Assembly: GCF_902833145.1 (NCBI RefSeq)
Contig: NZ_CADFEN010000001.1
Span: forward strand, 187,994-251,993
Source of the DNA: Burkholderia sp. BCC0506
GTDB taxonomy: Bacteria > Pseudomonadota > Gammaproteobacteria > Burkholderiales > Burkholderiaceae
Direction of reading: 5' to 3'
DNA length: 64,000 nt
In this document: positions 41,977-51,342 of the stretch, piece by piece
Layout: each line of letters starts with the position of its first letter
Numbering within the stretch: position 1 is the first letter of the stretch
Notes under the pieces: generated by a model
What the model was told of the DNA's origin: nothing
What the model saw: only the letters and a program-made list of their open reading frames with translations
The model's database searches: none
Program-made: the position numbers and the translations under genes

Positions 41977-42594
41977 CCGATCGACACGTATCGCTGCCGT
42001 GCGGCGCGGGCCGGATGGCGGCCGACACGCGAGTCCGATGCACGCCGACCGGCGCCGCCGGCCGGCGGATTATTCATTTCCGGACATAATCGGCTCATCC
42101 GTTCATTGAAATGACATGACAGGATTAATTTGTCATGTTTAGCAAGTGTTAATAAACGCTGAATTCCGGATTAAGCGATACTTTGGATGTCTGTTGCAGA
42201 CTGTTTGTTTTTCGTGATCCGGAAAATAAAATGGAAAAGTCGGGTCATTGAAACCTGATTGTAGGAATCGGATGGTGCCTCTGCCAAGGCGGTGCATTCG
42301 TCGCAATAACGGCGGATTCGGCCTGAAATCGCCTGTTTTTGCGACGATTTATCGGTCATTTCGGGCACTGGAATCATTCATATATTAATTTACAAAATCA
42401 CTACTCGATAATGTTGGTGAAAGCATATCGATGCGGTAAAAATTGATAGATAAATACAAGTGTCACGATTGAAAATAAGAATGATATGTATCCATGCTTC
42501 AATATAAAATCGTTTCCGAATCCAAATAGGAGAGACGACACAGGGAGACGAACGGCAACTTGTCTGTCGATGGGTGCAACTTTGAGGAGGCGGT
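41977..42594. promoter_or_regulatory. A+T-rich region upstream of shvR
   Basis: 618 bases without a gene, markedly richer in A+T than the rest of the window from about 42060 on, with runs such as TAATTTACAAAATCACT and GATAGATAAATACAAG. Three TCCGGA-centred words occur: TTTCCGGA at 42077, AATTCCGGATTA at 42162 and ATCCGGAAAAT at 42217. It should contain the shvR promoter and is a likely H-NS target. Confidence 0.5.
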
Positions 42595-43587
42595 ATGGCT
42601 AATGTGAGATTGGCAAAGCGATTGAGGAGTCTGCCTTCGCTGGACTTCCTGAGAGGCTTCGAATGCGCGGCGCGCCATTTGAGCTTCACGCGTGCGGGGC
42701 AGGAACTGAACGTCACGCAGTCGGCCGTGAGCCGACAGGTCAAGGCGCTCGAGGAGCAACTGCGGATCGAGCTCTTTCATCGACATATTCGTTCGCTGAC
42801 GCTGACCGACAAGGGGCGCGAGCTCTACGACGCGATCTCGTTCGCGTTGTCCGACCTCGAATCCGTGGTCGGCAAGCTGTCGTCGAGTGTCGGCCAGCGT
42901 GCCATCTCGTTGTCGACCACCGTCTCGTTCGCCGCGCTGTGGCTGATTCCGCGCCTCGGTTCGTTCCGCGCCAGCTATCCGGACATCGACGTGCGCGTAT
43001 CGGCAACGAGCGAAATTGAAGATCTTAAGCGCAAACGTTTGCATTTGGCCGTGCGCTATGCCGGGCCGTACACGTCGACCGACGATACGGACGTGCTGTT
43101 TCGCGAGCGTGTCGTGGCCGTGTGCAGCCCGAGCCTGATGACGGCGACAGGCGACGCCGCGTCGATGAAGCCCGCCGATCTCGACAAGCACGTGCTGCTG
43201 CATCTCGACGACCCGCGCGGCGAATGGCCGTGGCACGGGTGGAGCCATCTGCTGAAGGAACTCGGCGTGCCGCGGCTGCGGCCGGCCGGCGCGCTGCACT
43301 TCAGCCAGTACGATCAGCTGGTCCAGGCTGCCGTCGACGGGCACGGCATCGCGATCGGCAGGCGGCCGCTGGTCGACGGGCTGTTGAAGCAGGGGCGGCT
43401 CGTCGAACTGTTCCCGCATTGCACCGTTGCATCGGGCAGCTACGTGCTCGTGCAGAACCCCGATGCGTGCAACGAATTCGATATCGCGGTGCTGACCAAC
43501 TGGCTGCTCGAGCAAGCGTGCGATCCGCCCGCGTCGGAGCAGGGCGCGGCCGGCAGCAACGTGCTGCCGATGTATCGCGTCGGATAG
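42595..43587 (+). CDS. shvR: LysR-family regulator, probable ShvR
   Basis: 330 residues with a GAGGAGG ribosome site 5 bases before the ATG. The helix-turn-helix is LSFTRAGQELNVTQSAVSRQ within residues 19-78; the effector domain follows from about residue 107 (ISLSTTVSFAALWLIPRLGS). It belongs to the GcvA-like subgroup. In B. cenocepacia a LysR regulator immediately beside the afc cluster is ShvR, which controls rough/shiny colony form, antifungal activity and the afc genes. Position and orientation here agree, so the symbol is given with that reservation. The long A+T-rich leader suggests it is itself silenced or strongly regulated. Confidence 0.7.
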   Translation: MANVRLAKRLRSLPSLDFLRGFECAARHLSFTRAGQELNVTQSAVSRQVKALEEQLRIELFHRHIRSLTLTDKGRELYDAISFALSDLESVVGKLSSSVGQRAISLSTTVSFAALWLIPRLGSFRASYPDIDVRVSATSEIEDLKRKRLHLAVRYAGPYTSTDDTDVLFRERVVAVCSPSLMTATGDAASMKPADLDKHVLLHLDDPRGEWPWHGWSHLLKELGVPRLRPAGALHFSQYDQLVQAAVDGHGIAIGRRPLVDGLLKQGRLVELFPHCTVASGSYVLVQNPDACNEFDIAVLTNWLLEQACDPPASEQGAAGSNVLPMYRVG

Positions 43588-43740
43588 CGCGGCGCGCGGC
43601 TAATGCATGGTGCGCGGTGTCATGCGCCGCATCGGCAAGCTGTGCTATGATGCACCGCTTCGCGTTCGTCGCGGAACGCCACCACCGACCGCGGCGCCCG
43701 TTCCCGGGCCGCCGCCGGGTCCTGACATCCCGGAGACAGC

Positions 43741-44565
43741 ATGCCCGCACACAGTATTCACGGCAGTACCCTGCATTATCTCGATCGCGGCGCCGGTTTT
43801 CCGGTGCTGCTCGGGCACAGCTATCTGTGGGACGCGACGATGTGGGCGCCGCAGATCGACGCGCTGTCGCGCCGGTATCGCGTGATCGTGCCGGACCTGT
43901 GGGGGCACGGCGGATCGGGCGCGCTGCCGGACGGTACACACACGCTCGACGATCTCGCCGCGCACGCGAGCGCGCTGCTCGACGCACTGGAAATCGAACG
44001 GTGCGCGATCGTCGGGCTCAGCGTCGGCGGCATGTGGGGCGCGCGGCTCGCGTTGCGCGAGCCGCAGCGCGTGCGCTCGCTCGCGATCATGGACGCGTCG
44101 CTCGAAGCGGAGCCCGATGCGACGCGCACCCGCTATTTCGGAATGCTCGATGCGATCGAGGCCGCGGGCCGCATCGCACCGCCGCTGCTCGACGCGATCG
44201 TGCCGCTGTTCTTTCGGCCGAACGTCAATCTCGCGGACCCGGTGCCGACGGCGTTTCGCGATGCGCTCGCGAATCTGCCGGCCGACCGGCTGCGGCAATC
44301 GATCGCGCCGCTCGGCCGGCTGATCTTCGGCCGGCCCGACACGCTCGCGACCCTCGCCGGACTCGATGCCGAACGCACGCTGCTGATGTGCGGCGCGGGC
44401 GACATGGCGCGCCCGCCGTCGGAAACCGTGAAGATGGCGGGCGTGATCGGCTGCGCGCATGCGCTGGTGCCCGACGCCGGCCATATCTCGAACCTGGAGA
44501 ATCCCGCGTTCGTCACGCGCACGCTGCTCGACTGGTTCGATGCGCAGCAATTGCCGGCGAACTGA
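43741..44565 (+). CDS. alpha/beta hydrolase
   Basis: 274 residues, ATG at 43741 with GGAGA upstream. Alpha/beta-hydrolase fold: an oxyanion strand with FPVLLGHSYLWDATMWAPQI, the nucleophile elbow in CAIVGLSVGGMWGARLAL (Ser in GLSVGG), the acid in the TLLMCGAGDMARPPSETV region and the His in VPDAGHISNLENPAFVT. It resembles 3-oxoadipate enol-lactonase/peroxidase-type hydrolases, but the family is too broad for a substrate. It is a stand-alone gene between shvR and the convergent MFS gene. Confidence 0.88.
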   Translation: MPAHSIHGSTLHYLDRGAGFPVLLGHSYLWDATMWAPQIDALSRRYRVIVPDLWGHGGSGALPDGTHTLDDLAAHASALLDALEIERCAIVGLSVGGMWGARLALREPQRVRSLAIMDASLEAEPDATRTRYFGMLDAIEAAGRIAPPLLDAIVPLFFRPNVNLADPVPTAFRDALANLPADRLRQSIAPLGRLIFGRPDTLATLAGLDAERTLLMCGAGDMARPPSETVKMAGVIGCAHALVPDAGHISNLENPAFVTRTLLDWFDAQQLPAN

Positions 44566-44579
44566 CGGGGATGCGAATG

Positions 44580-44609
44580 GCGACGCGCGCGCAGGCCGCG
44601 CGGCGTCGC
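44580..44609. terminator. hairpin between convergent alpha/beta hydrolase and MFS genes
   Basis: GCGACGC and GCGTCGC outer arms, with further G+C pairing inside (GCGC/GCGC) and one bulge, lie 14 nt after the hydrolase stop and 10 nt before the MFS stop. No T-tract; a likely shared terminator. Confidence 0.5.
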
Positions 44610-44619
44610 ATCGATCGGT

Positions 44620-46089
44620 TCACGCGCGCTCGCTGACCGGCGTGAACGTCCGGTCGCGCCCATGTGCTTCGCCGGCACCGCCGCGCACGAGGCTCAGCGC
44701 TTCCGCGCGGCTCGCCACGCACGGCCCGGAGCCGGGCAGCGGCTGGCGCGCCGTCTCGCGCAGCGCGAGCACCGACACGATGCCGATGAACGACGCGCCC
44801 ATCAGGTAGTACGCGGGCATCATCAGGTCGCCGGTGCGATCGACCAGCCACGCGGTGACGAGCGGCGTCGTGCCGCCGAACAGCGACACCGACACGTTGA
44901 AGCCGATCGCGAGCGCGCCGTAGCGGATGCGCGTCGGGAAGAGGGCGGGCAGCGCCGACGGCATCACGCCCGTGAACGTCGACAGCAGGACGCCGTAGAT
45001 CAGCATTCCGCCGAAGATCGGCAGCATGCCGCCGGTGCGGATCAGCATCAGCGCCGGCACCGACAGCGCCAGCAGGCCCACGCAGCCGGCCATCATCACC
45101 GGCTTGCGGCCGACCTTGTCCGACAGGTGCCCGGCGTACAGCGTCATCGGCATCATCAGCACCATCACGAGCAGCACCATGAAGAGCCCGTGCGATTCGC
45201 GCACGTGCAGCGTCGCCGACAGGTAGCTCGGCAGGTACGACAGCGCCATGTAGTCGGTCACGTTGAAGATCAGCACGAGGCCGACGCATTGCAGCAGCGG
45301 CTTCCACTGTTCGGCGAGCAGCGTCGCGAAGCGCTGCTTCGGACGTGCGCGCTCGTCCGCCTCGCGTGCTTCGGCCTCCTTCCTGAATGCCGGCGTTTCC
45401 TCGAGCTTGAGCCGCACGTAGAGACCGACGAGGCCGAGCGGGCCGGCGATGAAGAACGGCACGCGCCAGCCCCACGACAGCAGCGCGTCCTGCGACAGCG
45501 TGGCCGTCAGCAGCGCGACCGTGGCCGCGCCGAGCGTATAGCCGATCAGCGTGCCGAATTCGAGGAAGCTGCCCATGAAGCCGCGGCGCTTGTCGGTCGA
45601 GAACTCGGCGATGAAGGTGGCGGCGCCGCCGTATTCGCCGCCGGTCGAGAAGCCCTGCACGAGGCGGGCGACGAGCAGCAGGATCGGGGCCATGATGCCG
45701 ATCGACGCATAGCTCGGGATCAGGCCGATCGCGAAGGTGCCGACGGCCATCATGATCATCGTCGCGGCGAGCACGCGCTGGCGGCCGATGCGGTCGCCGA
45801 GCGGGCCGAACACCATGCCGCCGAGCGGGCGCACGAGAAACGCGGCCGCGAACGTGCCGAAGGTGGCGAGCAGCTGCGCGGACGGGCTGCTGGACGGAAA
45901 GAACACCTTGCCGAGCGTGACGGCGATGTAGCTGTAGACGCCGAAGTCGAACCATTCCATCGCATTGCCGAACGCCATCGCGCCGACCGCGCGCTTGAGG
46001 ACGGCAGGATCGACGATCGTGATGTCATCCAGCTTGACGGACGGGCGCGAAGGCCGGGCTTTCGCGGGGTGCGCTTGCGATGAACTCAA
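44620..46089 (-). CDS. MFS transporter, ProP-like metabolite:proton symporter
   Basis: 489 residues with 12 hydrophobic helices. The start appears to be a TTG at 46089 preceded by AGGAG six bases upstream. The loop 2-3 motif GPLGDRIGRQRVLAATMIMM and ARLVQGFSTGGEYGGAATFI mark the metabolite:H+ symporter family (ProP, ShiA, KgtP). SWGWRVPFFIAGPLGLVGLY is also characteristic. It probably takes up an osmolyte, betaine or organic acid. It stands alone, convergent with the hydrolase gene. Confidence 0.9.
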   Translation of the reverse strand: MSSSQAHPAKARPSRPSVKLDDITIVDPAVLKRAVGAMAFGNAMEWFDFGVYSYIAVTLGKVFFPSSSPSAQLLATFGTFAAAFLVRPLGGMVFGPLGDRIGRQRVLAATMIMMAVGTFAIGLIPSYASIGIMAPILLLVARLVQGFSTGGEYGGAATFIAEFSTDKRRGFMGSFLEFGTLIGYTLGAATVALLTATLSQDALLSWGWRVPFFIAGPLGLVGLYVRLKLEETPAFRKEAEAREADERARPKQRFATLLAEQWKPLLQCVGLVLIFNVTDYMALSYLPSYLSATLHVRESHGLFMVLLVMVLMMPMTLYAGHLSDKVGRKPVMMAGCVGLLALSVPALMLIRTGGMLPIFGGMLIYGVLLSTFTGVMPSALPALFPTRIRYGALAIGFNVSVSLFGGTTPLVTAWLVDRTGDLMMPAYYLMGASFIGIVSVLALRETARQPLPGSGPCVASRAEALSLVRGGAGEAHGRDRTFTPVSERA

Positions 46090-46360
46090 TGAACGCTCCT
46101 GGAATTGCCTTGGCGGCCGGCCGGCGGGAATGCGGCGGGGTCGTGCGGACCGACGGACAGCGAAGGCGGATGTCTCGGGGATGTCTCGATGCCGGTGGCG
46201 TGACGCGCGCGACGGACGCCGCCGGGCAGGTGTGTTGTGCGAACCAGTTTAGAGAAACGGGCGCGAGCGGCTATCGGTCATGCGCCTGGAAAGCGGTGGT
46301 AAACGACACGCGGGGAGGGGCGCCGATCGCGTCCGTCGGGCGGCGGCGCGACGTCGACGA

Positions 46361-47452
46361 TCATTTCGCCGCGCGCCGGCCCGCGGAGACGAGCAACGCC
46401 ACGAACGCCGCCTCATCCGCGCGCAGGCCGCGCGGCGTACGCTGGACCGCGAGCGCGGCGAGCGCGCCCGACTCGAACGCGTCGAGCACGACCGGATGGA
46501 TGTAGCAGCGCCGGCACACGGCCGGCGTGTTGCGCAGCAGGTCGGCCACCGCGCGCACGGTCTCGACGATCTGCTTCCTGGCATGCGTGACACCGCGGTG
46601 CTCGACGCGCCGCAACAACCCGAGTGCGTGCACGCTGCCGGCCCACGTCCGGTAATCCTTCGCGGTGAAATCGGCGCCGCCGGCCTCGCGCAGGTAGTCG
46701 TTCACGTCGGACGACCCGACCGGACGGCGTGCGCCGTCGTCGTCCACGTACTGGAACAGCTCGTGACCGGGCAGCTCCGCGCAGCGCCGGACGATCCGCG
46801 CGACCCGCGCGTCGTCGACCGTCACGTCGTGTTCGATCCCGCTCTTGCCGGCGAAGCGCAGCCGCACCTGGCCGGGCTGGATCTTCAAATGGCGCTTGCG
46901 CAGCGTCGTCAGCCCGTACGAACCGTTGTCGCGCGCGTATTCGGCGTTGCCGATCCGTGCGAGCGTCGTGTCGAGCAACCGGACGATCGTCGCGACGACC
47001 TTGTCGCGCGGCATGCCCGGCAACGCCAGATCGCGGGTGACGCGGGCGCGGATGCGCGGCAGCGCACGCGCGAATGCGGCCATCCGCGCGTACTTGTTCG
47101 CGTCGCGGGTCTCGCGCCACTGCGGGTGATAGCGGTATTGCTTGCGCCCGCGGGCATCGCGGCCCGTGGCCTGAAGATGGCCGCGCGGGTCCATGCAGAT
47201 CCACACGTCGGTGTATGCGGGTGGAATCGCCAGCGCGTCGATCCGGGCGATTTCGTCGGCATCGCGCACCCGCACGCCGTCCGGCCCGTAATACGCGAAG
47301 CCGTTGCGCAGCCGCCGGCGCGTATAGCCGGGCTGACGGTCGTCGACATGGCGCAGCGCGACGCCGCCGCTCGAAGCGGGCTGCTTCATGTCGCGACGGG
47401 CCGGCCGGCGGCGGTCGGTGCGCGGCGACCCGCGTTCACGGGCGGCGATCAT
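46361..47452 (-). CDS. type IB DNA topoisomerase, bacterial (poxvirus-like)
   Basis: 363 residues from the ATG at 47452. An Arg-rich leader precedes the N-terminal domain (NGFAYYGPDGVRVRDADEIA, IPPAYTDVWICMDPRGHLQA). In the catalytic domain ARDNGSYGLTTLRKRHLKIQ gives the Arg-Lys pair, AKDYRTWAGSVHALGLL the second Arg, and NTPAVCRRCYIHPVVLDAF the nucleophilic Tyr (CYIHP). All catalytic positions appear intact. These enzymes relax supercoils by a 3'-phosphotyrosyl intermediate and are common on Burkholderia secondary replicons. It is monocistronic. Confidence 0.92.
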   Translation of the reverse strand: MIAARERGSPRTDRRRPARRDMKQPASSGGVALRHVDDRQPGYTRRRLRNGFAYYGPDGVRVRDADEIARIDALAIPPAYTDVWICMDPRGHLQATGRDARGRKQYRYHPQWRETRDANKYARMAAFARALPRIRARVTRDLALPGMPRDKVVATIVRLLDTTLARIGNAEYARDNGSYGLTTLRKRHLKIQPGQVRLRFAGKSGIEHDVTVDDARVARIVRRCAELPGHELFQYVDDDGARRPVGSSDVNDYLREAGGADFTAKDYRTWAGSVHALGLLRRVEHRGVTHARKQIVETVRAVADLLRNTPAVCRRCYIHPVVLDAFESGALAALAVQRTPRGLRADEAAFVALLVSAGRRAAK

Positions 47453-47764
47453 GCTTGTCTCCTTTGGGTTCGCGTGAAGGGCGGGTGCCTGGCATGGGGT
47501 GCGAACAGCCGTTGCGACGGAGCAAGAACCGTGCGCCGGGTCGCGCGGGCCGGTCTCAGCGTTTAGGTGTTTATACGTATGCCGATTCCGGCATCGCCCC
47601 AATCCAATATTTCATTGGAAGGTTATCGGACTTGTTCCTAGACTGATGCGGGGCCTGTATACCGCGCCGGCAGGACACGCCGGCCGGCGCAGCCCGATCC
47701 GCGCCAGCGCCATCCAGAAACACAACAGCGCCGCGGCACACAACGACATCATCGGAGACGGACC
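47453..47764. promoter_or_regulatory. divergent topoisomerase/ytfQ control region
   Basis: 312 bp without a gene. It contains TCCAAT-N5-ATTGGA (47603-47619), a perfect 6-bp inverted repeat, close to a smaller TGCCG-N4-CGGCA repeat. These are placed about 150 bp before ytfQ and may bind the sugar-responsive regulator of the transporter. Confidence 0.45.
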
Positions 47765-48727
47765 ATGACATTCATCAGGAAGCTGGCGGCCGGCGCGATC
47801 GTCGCCGCGGCGACGGTGCTGGCAGGCGGCGCGCACGCGCAGCAAAAGCCGATCACGCTCGGGTTCTCGCAGGTCGGCGCGGAAAGCGCGTGGCGCACCG
47901 CGAACACCGTGTCGGTGAAGAGCGCGGCGAAGGAGGCCGGCATCAACCTGAAATTCTCGGACGCGCAGCAGAAGCAGGAGAACCAGATTCGCGCGATCCG
48001 CTCGTTCATCGCGCAGAAAGTCGACGTGATCGCATTCTCGCCGGTCGTCGAATCGGGCTGGGAGCCGGTGCTGAACGAAGCGAAGGCCGCGCATATCCCG
48101 GTGATCCTGACCGACCGCGGCGTCGACGTGAAGGATCCGTCGTTGTACGTGACGATGATCGGCTCCGACTTCCTCGAGGAAGGGCGGCGCGCCGGCCACT
48201 GGCTGGAAGAGCGCTACAAGAACGACGCAGGCCCGATCAACATCGTCGAATTGCAGGGCACGGTCGGCTCCGCACCGGCCAACGACCGCCGCGCGGGCCT
48301 GCTCGAGGTGATCAAGAACAATCCGAAATTCAAGGTGATCGCGTCGCAGAGCGGCGACTTCACGCTCGCCGGCGGCAAGCAGGTGATGGAAGCGTTCGCG
48401 AAGACCTACGGCAAGCAGATCAACGTCGTCTACGCGCACAACGACGACATGGCGCTCGGCGCGATCCAGGCGATGGAGGAAGCCGGGATCAAGCCCGGCA
48501 AGGACGTGAGCGTCGTGTCGTTCGACGCGACCAAGGGCGGCTTCCAGGCGATGGTCGCCGGCAAGATCAACGTCGACGTCGAATGCAGCCCGCTGCTCGG
48601 CCCGCAGCTGATGACCGCGGTGAAGGACGTGGTCGCCGGCAAGCAGTTGCCCAAGCGCATCGTGACCAACGAGACGGTGTTCCCGATGAACGTCGCGGCG
48701 CAGGTGCTGCCGACCCGCAAGTACTGA
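47765..48727 (+). CDS. ytfQ: galactofuranose-type sugar ABC transporter, periplasmic binding protein
   Basis: 320 residues with a signal peptide (MTFIRKLAAGAIVAAATVLA, cleaved after AHA). The mature protein opens LGFSQVGAESAWRTANTVSV and continues FSDAQQKQENQIRAIRSFIA, PVVESGWEPVLNEAK, ELQGTVGSAPANDRR and VYAHNDDMALGAIQAMEEAG. This sequence of motifs is nearly that of E. coli YtfQ, which binds galactofuranose and related pentoses/hexoses. It is followed by the ATPase and two permease genes in the same order as in E. coli. High confidence for the family, moderate for the substrate. Confidence 0.92.
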   Translation: MTFIRKLAAGAIVAAATVLAGGAHAQQKPITLGFSQVGAESAWRTANTVSVKSAAKEAGINLKFSDAQQKQENQIRAIRSFIAQKVDVIAFSPVVESGWEPVLNEAKAAHIPVILTDRGVDVKDPSLYVTMIGSDFLEEGRRAGHWLEERYKNDAGPINIVELQGTVGSAPANDRRAGLLEVIKNNPKFKVIASQSGDFTLAGGKQVMEAFAKTYGKQINVVYAHNDDMALGAIQAMEEAGIKPGKDVSVVSFDATKGGFQAMVAGKINVDVECSPLLGPQLMTAVKDVVAGKQLPKRIVTNETVFPMNVAAQVLPTRKY

Positions 48728-48787
48728 CCTGTCCGCCCGGACGGCGGCCCTGGCGGCCCCGTCCGGCGACGCTTCGACGGAGGATGC

Positions 48788-50302
48788 ATGGAGAGTGCGC
48801 CGGTGGTCGAGATGATCGGCATCGACAAGTCGTTTCCGGGCGTCAGCGCGCTGCAGCGCGTGGATTTCCGGCTGTTTCCGGGTGAGATCCACGCGCTGAT
48901 GGGCCAGAACGGCGCGGGCAAGTCGACGCTGATCAACGTGCTCACCGGCGTGCATGCGCACGATGCGGGCGAGATTCGCGTCGGCGGCGCGCCGGTGAAT
49001 TTCGCCGCGCCGCGCGAGGCCGAGGCGGCCGGCATCCAGACGCTGTACCAGGAAGTGAACCTGTGCGCGAACCTGTCGGTCGCGGAGAACATCTTCGCGG
49101 GCCGGCAGCCGATGCGGCGCGGCGCGATCGACTGGAACACGATCCATGCGCGCGCGCGGGCCGCGCTCGCCGAGCTCGACCTGTCGCTCGACGTCACGCG
49201 CTCGCTCGACGCGTATCCGATCGCGGTGCAGCAGATGGTCGCGATCGCGCGTGCGGTGTCGGTCGACGCGCGCGTGCTGATTCTCGACGAGCCGACCTCG
49301 AGCCTCGACGACGGCGAGGTCGCGCGGCTGTTCGACGTGCTGCGCCGGCTGAAGGCGTCGGGCATCGCGATCCTGTTCGTCACGCATTTTCTCGAGCAGA
49401 CCTATGCGGTGTCCGACCGGATCACCGTGATGCGCAACGGCGAGCGCGAAGGCGAGTATCTCGCGCGCGACCTGCCGGTCGACCTGCTGGTCGCGAAGAT
49501 GACCGGCCGCGAGCGCATGTCCGACACGCTGCAGGCGGGCGCCGCGGCGGTCGAGCGTGACGTGGCCACCACCGCGCCGTTCCTGTCGATGCAGCAGGTC
49601 GGCCGGCGCGGGATGATGAGCGCGCTCGATCTCGACGTGCGCCCCGGCGAGATCGTCGGGCTGGCCGGGCTGCTCGGCTCGGGCCGCACCGAAACCGCGC
49701 AACTCGCGTTCGCCGCGGCGCGCCCGGATACCGGCGCGATCGAGATCGACGGCGCGCGCAAGCGGCTCGCGTCGCCGCACGACGCGGTGCGCAACGGCAT
49801 CGCGTATTGCCCGGAAGACCGCAAGAAGGAGGGCATCGTCGCGGCGCTGTCGATCCGCGAGAACATCGTGCTCGCGCTGCAGGCGCGGCGCGGCTGGTGG
49901 CGGCTGATCGGGCGGGCGCGCCAGCGCGAGATCGCCGATACGTACATCGGGCGGCTCGGCATCAAGGCGCGCGACGCGGAGCAGCCGATCGGGCTGCTGT
50001 CGGGCGGCAACCAGCAGAAGGTGCTGCTCGCGCGCTGGCTCGCGACGGACCCGAAGCTGCTGATTCTCGACGAGCCGACGCGCGGCATCGACGTCGCCGC
50101 GAAGTTCGACATCATGGAGCGCGTGCTGGCGCTGTGCGCGCAAGGGCTCGCGATCCTGTTCATCTCGTCGGAGATCGGCGAGGTCGTGCGCGTGAGCCAC
50201 CGGATCGCGGTGCTGCGCGACCGGCGCAAGGTAGCGGAACTGACGGGCGCCGATGCGTCCGAGGAGCAGGTTTACCGGTTGATCGCGGGAGGCCAGTCAT
50301 GA
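48788..50302 (+). CDS. ytfR: sugar ABC transporter, double ATPase
   Basis: 504 residues containing two nucleotide-binding domains, as in all CUT2 sugar transporters. In the first, Walker A is LMGQNGAGKSTLINVLTGVH and Walker B VLILDEPTSSLDDGEVARLF. In the second the Walker A is degenerate (VGLAGLLGSGRTETAQLAFA), with an intact signature LLSGGNQQKVLLARWLATDP and Walker B LLILDEPTRGIDVAAKFDI. The 3' end overlaps ytfT by the ATGA junction. Confidence 0.93.
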   Translation: MESAPVVEMIGIDKSFPGVSALQRVDFRLFPGEIHALMGQNGAGKSTLINVLTGVHAHDAGEIRVGGAPVNFAAPREAEAAGIQTLYQEVNLCANLSVAENIFAGRQPMRRGAIDWNTIHARARAALAELDLSLDVTRSLDAYPIAVQQMVAIARAVSVDARVLILDEPTSSLDDGEVARLFDVLRRLKASGIAILFVTHFLEQTYAVSDRITVMRNGEREGEYLARDLPVDLLVAKMTGRERMSDTLQAGAAAVERDVATTAPFLSMQQVGRRGMMSALDLDVRPGEIVGLAGLLGSGRTETAQLAFAAARPDTGAIEIDGARKRLASPHDAVRNGIAYCPEDRKKEGIVAALSIRENIVLALQARRGWWRLIGRARQREIADTYIGRLGIKARDAEQPIGLLSGGNQQKVLLARWLATDPKLLILDEPTRGIDVAAKFDIMERVLALCAQGLAILFISSEIGEVVRVSHRIAVLRDRRKVAELTGADASEEQVYRLIAGGQS

Positions 50303-51342
50303 CGGGTTTGCGCACGCTGTTTCGTCATCCGCTCGCGTGGCCGATGCTGACGCTCGCACTGCTGTTCGCGCTGGACGTCGCGCATCGGCCGGGCTTCCTG
50401 TCGATCGCGCTGCTCGACGGCCACCTGTTCGGCGCGCCGATCGACATCCTGAACCGCGCGGCGCCGCTCGTGATCGTGTCGCTCGGGATGACGCTCGTGA
50501 TCGCGACGCGCGGGATCGACATCTCGGTCGGCGCGATCGTCGCGATCGCCGGCGCGGCGGCCGCGATCGTGCTCGAGGCGGATCCGTCGCGCGTGGGCGC
50601 GGCGCTGGCCGCCGCGCTCGGCGTCGGGCTGCTGGCCGGCGCATGGAACGGGCTGCTCGTCGCCTTCGTCGGGATGCAGCCGATCATCGCGACCCTGATC
50701 CTGATGGTGGCCGGCCGCGGCGTCGCGCAATTGCTGACGGGCGGCCAGATCATCCCGATCGGCGCGCCCGGCTACCTCGCGCTCGGCGGCGGCTATCTCG
50801 CGACCGTGCCGTGCGCGGTGTGGATCGCACTCGCGACGATCGGCGCGATCGCGCTGCTGGTGAACCGCACCGCGCTCGGGCTGTTCATTCGCGCGATCGG
50901 CGTGAACCCGGTCGCGACGCGGCTCGTCGGGCTGCGCTCGGGCGCGGTCGTGTTCGGCGTGTATCTGTGCTCGGGCGTGATGTCGGCGCTCGCGGGCATC
51001 CTCGCGAGCTCGAACGTGCGCAGCGCCGACGGCAACAATGCCGGGCTGCTGCTCGAACTCGACGCGATCCTCGCGGTGACGCTCGGCGGCACGTCGCTGC
51101 TCGGCGGCCGCTTCAGCCTCGCGGGCTCGGTGCTCGGCGCGCTGATCATCCAGACGCTCACCTACACGACCTATTCGATCGGCGTGCCGCCGGAGGCGAC
51201 GCTCGTCGTCAAGGCGGTCGTCGTGATCGTCGTGACGCTGATCCAGTCGGACGCGGCGCGCGCACTGTTCGTGCGGCACGCGTCGCGGCTGCTGCCCTCC
51301 GCGCGATCGCGCGCCACCACCACCGGAGCGACGCCGCGATGA
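50299..51342 (+). CDS. ytfT: sugar ABC transporter permease
   Basis: 347 residues, ATG overlapping the ytfR stop. Eight to ten hydrophobic helices of the AraH/RbsC family. VIVSLGMTLVIATRGIDISV near residue 70 is the family signature, and ILAVTLGGTSLLGGRFSLAG lies before the last helices. It pairs with the YjfF homologue to make a heterodimeric channel, the E. coli YtfT-YjfF arrangement. Confidence 0.92.
   Translation: MTGLRTLFRHPLAWPMLTLALLFALDVAHRPGFLSIALLDGHLFGAPIDILNRAAPLVIVSLGMTLVIATRGIDISVGAIVAIAGAAAAIVLEADPSRVGAALAAALGVGLLAGAWNGLLVAFVGMQPIIATLILMVAGRGVAQLLTGGQIIPIGAPGYLALGGGYLATVPCAVWIALATIGAIALLVNRTALGLFIRAIGVNPVATRLVGLRSGAVVFGVYLCSGVMSALAGILASSNVRSADGNNAGLLLELDAILAVTLGGTSLLGGRFSLAGSVLGALIIQTLTYTTYSIGVPPEATLVVKAVVVIVVTLIQSDAARALFVRHASRLLPSARSRATTTGATPR

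Noticed and set aside
41977-42594. lux-box (acyl-homoserine-lactone regulator site) sought upstream of shvR and in 39722-40090
   Set aside because: No 18-20-bp CTG-N10-CAG-type dyad of convincing quality was found by eye.
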